This document shows positions 8,930 to 18,814 of a DNA stretch of 32,786 bases, piece after piece. Under the pieces are notes generated by a model. That model saw nothing but the letters and a program-made list of their open reading frames with translations. It did no database searches and was not told where the DNA came from. The position numbers and the translations under genes were made by a program. Each line of letters starts with the position of its first letter. Within the stretch, counting starts at the first letter, position 1. The stretch spans positions 1,846,066 through 1,878,851 of the forward strand of contig BFEA01000190.1 of assembly GCA_003427395.1 (NCBI GenBank), given 5' to 3'. The DNA comes from Chara braunii. Taxonomy: Eukaryota > Streptophyta > Charophyceae > Charales > Characeae.

Positions 8930-10780
8930 CAAACAAGACAGGGTTCATTAAGAGTATAAATATTCAGGACAACATTCTCTTGGTCAATGAAGTGATTAAG
9001 CTAACAAGACAATCTAAACACAACGCAGCGATTATTTTCATTGACTTTGAGAAAACTTATGATCACGTGGACTGGCTATTTCTAGATAAATGCCTGGAAA
9101 GACTCAACTTTGGACCCGACTTTAGACCCTCGGTGCAGATTCTTCATAGGAATGCGACAACTAGGGTTATGGTCAAAGGTAACCTGGCACCGCCAATCAC
9201 CTTACAGAGATCGGTGAGACAGGGAGACCCGTTAGCCCCATTCCTCTTTGTTATAATTATGGAAGCCCTGGCAGCAAATTTGAGGACTCATAAAGACATA
9301 CAAAAAATACAGCTCTCCTCGATCCCGAAAGAAGCAATCCCGGTCTACTCCATGTTCGCTGACGATCTAACCCTTATGGTGGACGCGACCCACGCATCGA
9401 TGGAAGAAGTCCAGCATATGATGGACCGCTTTTGTGCCTCGTCCGACATGAGAGTGAATTGGGGAAACAAAACTCTGGGATGGTGGATCCACCACCAGGG
9501 GGTGAGACCCCCGGAACACCCAAAAGTGAGGTGGCTACCCTCGGAAGCCCCGATCAGGGTCCTGGGCGTTTCCCTAACAGCCAATGGTAAACCAACAACA
9601 AACAATGAATGGATAGCTAGACCGCCTCTGGAAAAGCTGGCACTATGGAAAGACAAACACACCTCGTTATTGGGGAGAACCTTGGTGATCAATAATGTGG
9701 TGCTTGCCACCCTCTGGTACAGATCAGCTATCTGGGGACTCGACAAGGATACCCTGCGGTCTCTCCAGCGGCAGATAGCCGCATTCTTATGGCATGGGAA
9801 CCATGAGAATCAGAATGTGATTAACAGAGTCGCATGGCAATCCATTACACCGCCCAAAGTGAAAGGGGGGTTGGGCATAATTGACCCTACTATACAGATC
9901 AAGGCACTGGCCCTACAATGGCTTAAGCGCCTACTCTTCTGTCCACAAATCCCTTGGAAAGAGCTAGCCTTAAAACAGATCTCAAGGCTAGCCCCGGAGG
10001 CACCATCCTATATTAATCCGATCACGTGGCTTGAAAATAGAGATTGGACAATCCCGCGGCGACCGTCACAATGTGGAAATCTCCCAGCTCACTCGCCAAA
10101 GCAAGAAGTGATAAAGGACCTGCAAAAAGACCGTTTCTGGCCCACCCTCTTACAAACGTGGAGGAGCCTCCCCCTCCCAGACAAAACAGCACCCGATAGA
10201 TGGGACGAAGTGGTCCGTCAACCGCTATTCGGGAACAGGAGGATCACCAATTCAAGGGGCCAGATGTTACATTGTATGGAGTCCCCTTGGAGAGGGTGGG
10301 TCAAGAGAGGGGTTTTGAGAATAAGGGATATCTGGGACATTGATAGGAGGGATTGGATCACGGAGGATTGCCTTAAGACAAAACTGAGATACTGTCACAG
10401 ACAAGAGCAAGCGATGGAAAACCTAATAGAATGTGTCCCCTTAAACTGGTGGAAAATTTTGAGGAAGGGGCCCTCGATACGCGAGTCCGACTGGGTAGCA
10501 ATCCGGGGATGCCGGGAAGAGGTGGGCAACGTGATAAGTTGTCACCCGAGAGGACAGGTGGTGGAGGACACATTCATAATCGGCAACGAGAATCGCCTGC
10601 AAAAGACTAGTCCCGAACAAATACAGGTCCTCGAAAAGACTGATCTCTCGAGAATCAAGGTACTGCGGGAGAAGGAGGGATGGGTGGCATCCTCCCCAGA
10701 AATGCCGATATCCCATCTACCCCTCGACCCTCTTGAATGGGAATGGACAAGCCCATTCGGCAAGGTTAACACAACACTAA
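8930..10780 (+). pseudogene. LINE B reverse transcriptase core
   Basis: The open frame 8851-10869 gives 672 residues. It contains TGFIKSINIQDNILL, then IIFIDFEKTYDHVDW (motif A with catalytic Asp), RSVRQGDPLAPFLFVIIMEAL (motif B) and YSMFADDLTLMVD (motif C, FADD), followed by the thumb-like region and a long C-terminal part. All catalytic aspartates are present, so the RT of this copy decayed late or recently. The ATG at 8851 is not a natural start; it lies in inverted sequence. The enzyme would copy element RNA into DNA at the nicked target. The frame leaves register near 10782, where the C-terminal domain continues in another frame. Confidence 0.9.
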
Positions 10781-10781
10781 A

Positions 10782-11711
10782 ACGTTGTATAACCTCTCAG
10801 TCAAGGCAACATACCGACTGCTGCGCCCCAAACTCAATCTCAAGGAGCAGGTGGAAACACGGTGGATGAAACATCTGAACATTAGCAGAAACTCGCTGAA
10901 TGGTGTGAAATGGTTTAAATTAACAAAAACAAGACCGGCGAACGTCGCCTCCCTGCAATGGCAAATGGAGCATCGCTGCCTCCCAACCAATAATTGGTTG
11001 ATAGACAGGACCACTCTAGAACAGCGAGGACTCGCGCTCCCCTGGTGTAAACTATGCTCCAGTGCATTCCCATCTCGAAAAAGACCTGAGACAATAGAAC
11101 ATATTCTCCTGCAATGCCCCGGTGCGGTCTGGCTCTGGCGTTGGTGGGATAGGGTGTGGGAGCAGTTAGGAACAGGTGTACCCAGGCCTTGGGATTGGAA
11201 GGTGCTGCTTTTGGAAAGATGGCCCTTTGACCAACAGAACGACTTTACTCACAACATTTTCCAGCTAGGACGAAGGGCAGTACTATGGGCGCTTTGGAGA
11301 CAACGCTGCACATATGAAATGGAAGCGGTCAGGCTGGACGGGCCATAATTTACGGACAGCATACAACAACAAATCCAAACAGCTATTCGAGCAAGGTGGG
11401 AGGTAACCAAGTCACAGATCCAACACATTCATACCGAAAATGAAATACAACAGAGGATACATGATTTCTGCAAAAGCTGGCTCGGGGGGGAAACTGGAGG
11501 GAGGATTGGGAAAGTGGAATGGACTGGGGGAAATGGGGGACAAAAGGAGAACGAGGGCGACCTGACAATTAACAAGGATTACAAACTCCTCTTCAACAAC
11601 TGGACCAGCCTGGAAGCCTCAATCCCGATGAGGCCAAGTAATGATTTCCCAGACTTCTTTCCCCCCCTAGCAAATAGCCTGGTCGAACTTTCCTGGTATG
11701 GGGGAGAGTAA
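10782..11711 (+). pseudogene. LINE B ORF2, C-terminal CCHC region
   Basis: One frame runs from about 10785 to the stop at 11709-11711 with a single in-frame TAA at 11346-11348. It contains VYNLSVKATYRLL, RPANVASLQWQMEHRCLPTN, then C-KLC with later H-ILLQ-C, the CCHC pattern of LINE C-terminal domains, and AVLWALWRQRC. LINE A has the same series of motifs. After the TAA about 120 further residues stay open and end in FPPLANSLVELSWYGGE, so the TAA is likely a late mutation. Confidence 0.8.
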
Positions 11712-11916
11712 AAAGAAATTCCTGAGTTATGCGACCCAGCTTGTTGGTTTTCTCATTTCTAAAAAGTGCAGCTAGGGGAGGGTAAGGGAAGGGGGGAGCT
11801 AGTGTATAGCGGTAGATACTCGGCGCCGGATTTGAGGTGAAGAGGCCCCCCCCCCCGCTTTTTTTTTTTTTTTTTTTTTTTTTTCTTTGTGCCTCCTGCT
11901 CAGTCGATCCCCTGGG
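11712..11916. other. LINE B 3' flank with C-run and T-run
   Basis: Non-coding sequence with a cytosine run (about 11846-11856) followed by a 26-nt thymine run (11859-11884). The T-run may be the tail of a small minus-strand retrocopy, but its body cannot be recognised. Confidence 0.4.
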
Positions 11917-12125
11917 TCTCAAGGTAATCAATGCTGGCAGGGTCTCCCCTTATGATACTGAACTACTGTGTAACATTTATGGGACGTTGGACCCGGTTTC
12001 CAGCAGGTGAAGCTCCCCACCAATAGATGGAGCCTCTCCCTGGGTGGTAGTGATGTCTGCTCTTACCAGCAACACTATCACCGGCGGGGGGAGGTTCGAG
12101 TAAAAAAAGGAAAAAAAAAAAAAAA
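11917..12125 (+). repeat. Short retrocopy with 3' hairpin and poly(A)
   Basis: Shares AATCAATGCTGG with the LINE A 3' UTR, then has the core GGGACGTTGGACCCGGTTTC, CAGCAGGTGAAG, hairpin GCTCC...GGAGC at 12012-12033, about 65 nt of spacer, and an A-rich tail at 12102-12125. It may be either the 3' end of LINE B's own family or a SINE that borrows that end. No pol III A or B box is visible in it. Confidence 0.7.
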
Positions 12126-12575
12126 GAACTTTTACCAACGTTCTTCAGAGGTGTGAGAACAGGCCACAGAGGTCCTAGGATTGTTCTAAAAAATTTGAAA
12201 TCCACACACAAAACCCTCCAACGTTCTCCAAAACTGTCATACTCTCTACCGATCTCTTCTAGGTCTCACACCCCCGCTTCTGCTGGGTTAAAGGGCAACG
12301 CAGCTCACCCCAGCTGTGACCAGCGTCGTCCCGGCAGCATCCTTTGGTCATCCCGTGGAAAGTCCCCCCCAAGACCTCCCCAGATCTCTCTATCAGACCT
12401 CACGCTCCTGCATCGCAGGTTACAGGGAAGCACCCCAGCACCGGTCAGCGTCGTTCTAGCATCGAATGACCAAAGAACACCGAGTATGGCAGCATTGGAA
12501 TCACCAAGGAAGAGTTAGCAGAGACCCCAAAATCCTAAAAAACATACCTAGGACCACTGAGCACCCCACTCTTTT
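12126..12575. repeat. C-rich dispersed repeat, diverged copy
   Basis: No gene seen. The pattern CTCACACCCCCGCTTCTGCT, GGGTTAAAGGGCAACGCAG, GACCAGCGTCGTCC resembles the blocks at 12576-13668 and 21330-21620, so it is a member of the same C-rich repeat family. Confidence 0.4.
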
Positions 12576-13118
12576 TTGGAACATTCAGAATTCTTTAGAA
12601 ATTTATAAGGACGGGGGGAAAACAAACCGTCTACTATCCTAAAATCCACCCTCAGCAAACGAGGTGTCAGTCCAGGCTTTCAGTCTTCATACCAGAACTC
12701 AATTGATCTCATACCCCCTACTGCTAGGGTAACATGGCACCCCTCCCCAGTACCGACCAACCTCGTTCTGACGGTCAGGAAGTGCCTTCCTCCCTCGACA
12801 GTTCCTGCAGCGGCAAGCCCCAAACAGGTTACAGGGTCAATACCCCGGCGCCAGCCTCGTCGGACAGTCTGGTTATGCACTCGGCATAACTTCGCAGGCC
12901 TCAAGCTCCCCCCGGGTCACAGAGCACCAGCTCCAGCACCGGCCTGAGTCGTCCCAGCGTCGTCCTTCTAACCTACTTACCCTGACCGAATACCCTCCTC
13001 TGTTGAGAATCCCTTTCTTCCCTCCACCAACTTCTGTCCCCCAATTTTGGAGTAAAAAATCCTTCAGAAACCTAATTTAGAAAATGGTAATAGAAAATCG
13101 AATTCAGAAATTCTACCT
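12576..13118. repeat. Tandem duplication, copy 1 (~543 bp)
   Basis: Starts TTGGAACATTCAGAATTC and ends before the next TTGGAACATTC at 13119. The following unit is highly similar throughout, with scattered substitutions and small indels. It has no convincing coding frame. Confidence 0.85.
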
Positions 13119-13668
13119 ATTGGAACATTCGAAATTCTTTAGAAATTTATAAGGGCGGGTGGGAAACAAACTGTCTACTATCCTAAAATCCTCCCTCAGC
13201 AGACGAGGCGTCAGTCCGGGCTTTCAATCTTCGTACCAGAACTCAATTGATCTCATACCCCCTACTGCTAGGGTAATAGGGCACCACAACCCTCCCCAGT
13301 ACCGACCAACCTCGTTCTGATGGTCAGGAAGTGCCTTCCTCCCTCGACAGTTTTTGCAGCGGCAAGCCCCAAACAGGTTACAGGGTCAATACCCCGCGCC
13401 AGCCTCGTCAGACGGTCTGGTTATGCACTCGGCATAACTCCGCAGGCCTCAAGCTCCCCCTGGGTCACAGAGCACCAGCTCCAGCACCAGCCTGAGTCGT
13501 CCCAGCGCCGTCCTTCTAACCTACTTACCCTGACCGAATACCCTCCTCTGTTGAGAATCCCTTTCTTCCCTCCACCAACTTCTATCCCCCGATTTTTGGA
13601 ATCAAAAAATCCTTCAGAACCTAATTTGGAAGATGGTAATAGAAAACCAAATTCAGAAATTCTATCTA
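13119..13668. repeat. Tandem duplication, copy 2 (~550 bp)
   Basis: Second copy of the preceding block. Frames such as 13320-13688 exist in one copy and are broken in the other, so they are not coding. The high similarity of the two copies points to a recent duplication, or to unresolved haplotypes in the assembly. Confidence 0.85.
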
Positions 13669-13802
13669 AGACATCTTATAAAGATTAGAACGGAAACGAG
13701 CGAGAGGTCTAAGATTAGATTTGGAATTATTCCAAATGAAGAATGACTTCGAAAGTCATAGATTTAGAGATGAAATTGAAAGCAATGAAGGAATCAATTG
13801 TG

Positions 13803-13957
13803 ATGTCCAAGGACTTTCGATTCAGATTCCTAGAACCCCAAGATCCCAGGAATCGTTGTGATAGTGAATCAAAGAAAGTAATATGTAATGTCCAAAGGGA
13901 CTTTCGATTCAGATTCCTAGGACCCCAAGGTCCCAGGAATCGTTCTGATAGTAATCC
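13803..13957. repeat. Tandem repeat, two units of ~85 bp
   Basis: ATGTCCAAGGACTTTCGATT at 13803 recurs at 13888 as ATGTCCAAAGGGACTTTCGA, each followed by CAGATTCCTAG, AACCCCAAG-like sequence and CCCAGGAATCGTT. The unit sits inside an AT-rich stretch with no gene. Confidence 0.7.
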
Positions 13958-14090
13958 AGCGATCAGGATATGTGTGCAAAAACATGCGAATCTAAACAAG
14001 TGAAAAAGTGCAATCTGATAGTAATCCAAAATTACCAATTAGCAAAACAGACAGCGATCAGGATATGTGCGCAAAAACAAGCGAATCTAA
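13958..14090. repeat. Tandem repeat, two units of ~95 bp
   Basis: AGCGATCAGGATATGTG, GCAAAAACA and GCGAATCTAAA occur at 13958 and again at 14053. No open frame of interest. Confidence 0.65.
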
Positions 14091-14960
14091 ATCCGACACA
14101 AACATTCGAAAAAGTGCAAACTACCGCATCTCAAAAAGACTAAGAACTAGGGATCGCAGAATCAGGATTGTTAGTTATGTTCAACAGTTCTAATACACAA
14201 TCAGACAGATATCAAAAAGAACAAACGCGATCATGGCCAAACGGAAGAGGAACACCATACCCTTGACAAACCTTGAATACACCCCCCTCTCTCCAAACCT
14301 CACCTTCTCGCTTCATCGGCTTCTCAGCAACTTGGGCGCCTGTGATTGGCAACCATTCAACCAACCGATAAGACCGAACGATGATGATAATAAGACCGCA
14401 GTCGGAATTGCCGTTGCAGCATGCCAAACCACCTTGTGAGAATAAGCCGCTGAGCCCGCCAGCCGCCCCTCGCAGGTAGTCCGAAAAGATGAGGGGGAGT
14501 CCACGTTGCAGATGTCATCCTTCCTCTACCTCCTAGTAACCCTCTCCCTCCAACCCATAACCCTTCCTTCCCCTATTCTCCCACCCACCATGTTCCTCCT
14601 CTTCCACTAAGACCTTGGTGTGAAATGCTCTACCCAATGGCGCCCAGACACTCCCATCCCTCCTTGCGTGAACCTCATCACCCCAGCATTCCGGCCGCTC
14701 CGCAAGACCCGCCGTCACGCCCGCCCACCTCCTCCTCGCGTCGATCTCGCCATCGCTGCACTCCACCGCTCCTCGTTCCCGCTCTCTCCGTGAGGCCTGC
14801 TGTCACGTCCAAGCGGCGGGCGGCGGGGCGCTTCCGGTAGCGCTCCGCCACCCGACATCGTGAAGGACATTCTAAATCCATTTTTTTCTTCATTACGATT
14901 TTTCTCGTCATCATAAGGGAAGCTGAGCCCGGTTCTCGGCAATCTCGGTTTCGTTACTCC
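14091..14960. other. Unassigned region, AT-rich then GC-rich
   Basis: No recognisable gene. Small frames (for example 14233-14439) have no domain or conserved pattern. The right half is GC-rich and contains a strong hairpin at 14822-14849 that has a counterpart at 23757-23784. Confidence 0.3.
14822..14849. other. GC-rich hairpin, copy 1
   Basis: Arms GGCGGGGCGCT and AGCGCTCCGCC around the loop TCCGGT: 11 pairs including one G-T. A matching hairpin at 23757-23784 has the same stem length, nearly the same loop (CCCGGT), and a swapped pair (G-C here, C-G there) at the fifth position. Confidence 0.5.
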
Positions 14961-15876
14961 GGGTGGACTGTGAGGACCCCGTCCTCAATATTTCTCATCA
15001 GTAATATCAGCCTTGGGCACTGGGCCCGTTTTTACCAAAAAAAAAAAAAAAAAAAAAAAAGATAGAGTAGCATGATGACAGCTAGGTAACAGCAAGGCAA
15101 ACAAACACCCTCAACAAACCTGCTGAACGATGATATCATTGCATGCTTGCTCCCATCATAAGTTCAGCAGAGGATCGAGAATATGTGCAGCCGAAAAACT
15201 CAGGAGAATACAAAGTCCACGATCCCGTCCTGTCGTCAAACGGTCGCCACGCCTTCAGTCTGTCACTCAGTCCATCATTCAACGCTTGCGGCCTCTAGGT
15301 GTACTTGGCTCTTGCTGCGATATCAGCAGAAGAAAGAAAGCTATGGCAACCGAAGATCATGTGTAACAGAGAATCGTGGGCAGGCTCCGTATCTGAGACC
15401 AGGGACGAAAACCCTGACCGGTTTCCATATCTGGCATAAGGGGCGTTGTTGAAGCCCCGCCCATGCCTGCCAAAATGGCAAGAGGGAGGGACCAGGGACG
15501 GCACACGACAAACGCTATAGGACGCGGGGGTGTTACCCTCCCCGCAATACACCGGGCATCCATAGTCGAAAAAATTATGGAGCCGGTGCTAACGCAGCGC
15601 TTTCGCACCGGCATTTGATGGATCTTGTAATTAAAGGATTCCATCAGGAATTTGATACTAGCAGAATATAGAAAGAAGACATCAGGTACTTTCCTTCTCG
15701 AACAGGCACAGTCTTCCTTACGGAAGTCATGGGCCTCAGAGTTCAAATGGGTCTCATTTTCAGATGGCAAAAGGTTAGTTTTTTTCTTGCTTTCTGTGGG
15801 ACGAAAAGGAGGACTTAATCCTCCCGCAGGATCCCTCCGTAGTCTGTATCTGAGCTATGTCCTCCTCTGTTTTGTA
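14961..15876. other. Unassigned region with poly(A) at 15038-15060
   Basis: The A-run of 23 nt follows GGGCACTGGGCCCGTTTTTACC and may mark the end of a + strand retrocopy, but its body is not recognisable. Two 15-kb frames overlap on opposite strands (for example 137 codons on the minus strand, 15357-15770); neither shows a domain or signal. Confidence 0.35.
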
Positions 15877-16041
15877 TGGGACGCTGGACCCGTTTTCCAG
15901 CAGGTGCAGCTCCCCACCAATAGATTGGAGTCTTCTACCATAGGGCCCACTTGAGAGGGATGCTCTTATCACCCACTCAAGTGGTCACCCCAGCCATGAA
16001 GTTACAACAACAACAACACCAACAACAACAAAAAAAAAAAA
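15877..16041 (+). repeat. Short retrocopy with (CAACAA)n/poly(A) tail
   Basis: Core GGGACGCTGGACCCGTTTTC, CAGCAGGTGCA, hairpin GCTCC...GGAGT at 15909-15931, then about 75 nt, then a CAACAA-type tail (about 16004-16030) ending in 12 adenines. It belongs to the same family as the copies at 11917-12125 and 17554-17785. Confidence 0.75.
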
Positions 16042-16328
16042 CTGTGGTGCTGTGAGAAGACAGGATTCGACAAGTTGGGACAGGACAGATCTCAATGAGG
16101 CAGTCTGGGTCCATGCTCCAGCGAGCGCTGGATTGAATTGTGGTGTTTTCCTAAACTGGAAACTCGCAACCATTCCTGCTGCTCCCAGATTTTTCCTGAG
16201 CAGCAAAGCATGGCCTGGAAGCCATAAGATAATCGCCATCCTACGGTGGGTGGACCTTTTTCTTCCGATCCTTTTTATTAGCTTTTGGGCCTCGCTCCAT
16301 TACTCGTCATTCGACACATACCTGGACT

Positions 16329-16403
16329 GCAGTTTGCACCACATACATCCAGACTGATCAAACTTTTGGCAGTTTGCACCACATACATCCAGACTGATCA
16401 AAC
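16329..16403. repeat. Two-unit tandem repeat (40-bp period)
   Basis: GCAGTTTGCACCACATACAT, CCAGACTGATCAAAC at 16329 is repeated exactly at 16369. The 35-bp units are identical, so the duplication is recent or an assembly effect. Confidence 0.85.
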
Positions 16404-16673
16404 GCTTTGAATGCATTCGTACTATTACTAGCTCCAGATACATTTAGAATGTTATGCAGTGGAGCCAGGCCCTGTACCCATTTTCTGGCTCATCAGCAGG
16501 ATCCATTGGCACGTTGGGTCAGACTCTGTTCTTTGTTCAATTCCTTCCCCTCTGCTGGTAGGTGCAAAGTGTGGTAGGTACTACCAGCCCTCTGGCCCAT
16601 TCAAAAAGAGATTCGAATGGTTCACGGGTGGAACCACTTCACAAAAGAAAAAAAAACTGAAAAAAAAAGGAAA

Positions 16674-16816
16674 AAACATCTGCAGTTGCAGGTGGGACTG
16701 CAGGTGGGGCGACCCACTTTGCAAACAAGTAAACAGAGCAAGCCNAAACATCTGCAGTTGCAGGTGGGACTGCAGGTGGGGCGACCCACTTTGCAAACAA
16801 GTAAACAGAGCAAGCC
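16674..16816. other. 71-bp perfect duplication around a single N
   Basis: Bases 16674-16744 and 16746-16816 are identical and separated only by the N at 16745. This is how two overlapping contig ends look when a scaffolder joins them without merging the overlap. It is most likely not a real tandem repeat. Confidence 0.85.
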
Positions 16817-17552
16817 TTTGGCCATAGTGACACTGATAATTTTTTACTGATTTCTGGCCATAATTAGGGTCAGATACATGCAGGTCCGTCTGTAATTGCA
16901 GTCGGATTCATTGAGGACAGCCGTGGTCTGAAAGTCCTAGAGTGAGTATGCTCTTAGGGCATAGGGCATACTCACACAGCAGTGGCATAGCGGCAAAATC
17001 TGTTAAGTTTGCTATCCCGATTTTTCTGAAATGCCACCCCACCTGGTCACTTTGCTGCGGCAAATCACAAAAGACACTATCTGGACTTTCTGGCAATTGC
17101 CAAAATGGTGCCTCGCGTGGTCACACAGAGCGAGGCCCAAAATCCTTCAACTTAGTTTTCTTTCAAAAAAGTTCGCTTCAAATTTCCGTTCACCAACTCT
17201 CGAACTGGAAAAAAAAATTGCTAGCACGTCCAGAGGTGGTCGCAAAATGCCCCTCCCTGCAGGTCGCTGACATTTGATACCCCGTTTGCTGCTTTTGCCA
17301 CTTTCCCTGCCTCGTGCGACTGGCCCAACCATCAAATTTTAACTATTTTGCCATAAAAGGCCCTAGTGTGAGTAGGCCCTTAGAAAAGCAAAAGCACTGA
17401 AAACGACAAAATGGTAAGTCCAGGTTTATGGCTGTGGTGGGGCCCATAAATTAATTTAACCAAATCCTTCCGCTCAGAGCCCACTTCGTCAGCTGCCTAA
17501 TCACCTCAGCCATCATCTTAGTCAGCAGAATCCAGTTAAGGATACAGCAGCT

Positions 17553-17553
<1 letters not shown>

Positions 17554-17585
<32 letters not shown>

Positions 17586-17785
17586 TTCACATCCCGAGAA
17601 GACCTACGGCCTGGTGGTGGTAAGAGAACCAACCAGGTTAAGGCTTTCTAGTGGATGACTCCGTTCCATTGGTGGGGAGTTCTTCCTGTCTCTTATACAC
17701 ATCTAGATGTGTATAAGAGACAGGGATGACTCCGTTCCATTGGTGGGGAGCTGCACCTGCTGGAAAACGGGTCCAGCATCCCAAT
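17554..17785 (-). repeat. Short retrocopy, minus strand, interrupted by adapter sequence
   Basis: A 31-nt T-run at 17554-17584 is the poly(A) tail of a minus-strand copy. The body includes the hairpin region and the core GGATGCTGGACCCGTTTTCC (minus strand). A segment of about 27 bp (GGATGACTCCGTTCC, ATTGGTGGGGAG) occurs on both sides of the Tn5 mosaic-end pair, so this copy is mis-assembled here. Confidence 0.75.
17686..17723. other. Tn5 mosaic-end pair (Nextera junction adapter artefact)
   Basis: CTGTCTCTTATACACATCT at 17686-17704 is followed directly by its reverse complement, AGATGTGTATAAGAGACAG, at 17705-17723. This 38-bp sequence is the junction adapter of tagmentation mate-pair libraries. 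It is synthetic and not part of the organism's genome. Confidence 0.98.
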
Positions 17786-18016
17786 ATGAAAACAATATTG
17801 AAAACATGGAACCTCTGGGAGCATTAAAAAAAAAAAAAAGGGAGCATTACCCAGCTTAGCTTGAATAAAATTCAGGGGTGGAGCCCAGTAAGAGAACCTC
17901 TCATTCTGACCGGGCTAATTTTGCTCCCCGCCAATAGACTGGAGCCATCTCTACTGCAACCCTCAATCCACGTGGTTCTCTCGCCACCTCTTGGATAGAG
18001 GAGATGCAGCACGGTG
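17786..18016. other. Unassigned segment with one more hairpin copy
   Basis: Contains GCTCC...GGAGC at 17923-17945 with the loop CCGCCAATAGACT, the same pattern as the retrocopy family but on the + strand and without a poly(A) tail. Otherwise nothing recognisable. Confidence 0.4.
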
Positions 18017-18202
18017 TTAAAGCACCAGTACATGGGCATCTGGGCCGCAGGCCTGACACCTCAAATTCTGGAGGCGCGAAACGAAACCGCAACCGCCGAT
18101 CTAATTTATCAACAGCAGGCGCGGCGTTTGACGTTTTGGCCTCGTTTTCTTGTGGCGACAACTTTCGGAATGCAAGGCTGAGGCCGTGTACTGGTGGTTT
18201 AA
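18017..18202. mobile_element. MITE candidate with terminal inverted repeats and TTAA flanks
   Basis: TTAA at 18017-18020 and at 18199-18202 flank a 178-bp segment. The left end reads AGCACCAGTACATGGGC. The reverse complement of the right end reads ACCACCAGTACACGGCC, so about 14 of 17 positions match. There is no coding capacity. TTAA duplications are typical of piggyBac-type elements, and a TTA/TAA duplication (PIF/Harbinger-type) fits equally well. Confidence 0.5.
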
Positions 18203-18212
18203 ACCACCAGTA
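18189..18212. repeat. Perfect 24-bp palindrome
   Basis: TACTGGTGGTTT followed by AAACCACCAGTA. It spans the right end of the MITE candidate and a second, outward copy of the same end, as if two elements abut across one TTAA. A related half-site ACTAGTGGTTTAAA lies at about 26882. Confidence 0.8.
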
Positions 18213-18235
18213 GTTACTGAACAACATGCATTTAG

Positions 18236-18330
18236 GGCGTCAGGCCCCGCCGTGCACTCACGGCCTCGAACCGGCACCCTCAGCCTCAAGAACGAAGGGG
18301 CTCATTAGACACTCCTCGGGCCGGTAAAGT
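18236..18330 (-). repeat. tRNA-like segment (diverged), minus strand
   Basis: The minus strand carries TTCTTGAGGCTGAGG and GTGCCGGTTCGAGGCC. The second fits a pol III B box (GGTTCGANNCC), and the spacing matches the tRNA-like part of the 325-bp satellite, which has CTCTTGAGGCCGAAG and GCCGGTTCGAATC. It does not fold into a good cloverleaf, so it is a tRNA-derived remnant such as a SINE head. Confidence 0.4.
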
Positions 18331-18790
18331 CCCCGAGGAAATTATCGTTCCACCTATCCTCGGTGATAAAAAGAAAAAGAAAAAAATTAAAACAGTTCCT
18401 CCGGGAATCCTAGGGGCATCCTCGGGCTGCAGACATTTTGTGGCCTTCCCCAAGGTACCTCCCGAGGTCCCTTGGAGGTCAGGGATCCGCGATAATCGAA
18501 GTGGCGAGGGCACCCATTGTCGGCAATAAATTTTCGCCGGCTGGTCCAGTGGAGTACCTACCGGCCACCGCACGAACATCTTGGGTCATCAACGTTCAGC
18601 TTCCAGGATCCTTATGCCAACGGTAACCGTTGGTGGCCGTGCGCCTCCGCGAACGTCTTCAACCGATGTTCTCCCTCGCAGTGCGTGCCTCCAAACGGAA
18701 AGGGCTTCAACGGTCGGCGAAATTGAATATTGTAGCCAATCCGCCTTTCGATTCCCCACTGTACTCGGCGACGTAAGACGTTAGAGGGCA
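18331..18790. other. Unassigned region
   Basis: GC-moderate sequence with repeated CCTCGG-type strings. Overlapping short frames on both strands lack any recognisable domain. Confidence 0.3.
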
Positions 18791-18814
18791 TTTGTCAGAT
18801 GATGCGGTCTGTCG

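Larger units (their letters stand above)
7520..11711 (+). mobile_element. LINE B: 5'-truncated LINE with an internal inversion
   Basis: The order on the + strand is: C-terminal half of an endonuclease (+, 7525-7912), a block carrying the endonuclease-RT linker and the N-terminal RT (minus, about 7912-8908), then RT core and C-terminal region (+, about 8930-11711). When the middle block is reversed, the parts come out in normal LINE order. ORF1 and the first half of the endonuclease are absent. RT motifs are intact, but a frameshift near 10782 and an in-frame TAA at 11346 interrupt the C-terminal part. It is similar to, but clearly divergent from, LINE A. Confidence 0.85.
16042..17553. other. 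Unassigned region with local repeats
   Basis: No gene recognised. It contains a two-unit tandem repeat at 16329-16403, a perfect 71-bp duplication around a single N at 16745, and AT-rich sequence at 17350-17550. The frames present are short and without domains. Confidence 0.35.

Noticed and set aside
14233-14439. 68-codon gene with a nearby inverted CCAAT box
   Set aside because: The ATTGG string alone is too common, and the product has no features.
15357-15770. 137-codon minus-strand gene
   Set aside because: No domain, no conserved pattern, and open frames overlap it on the other strand.
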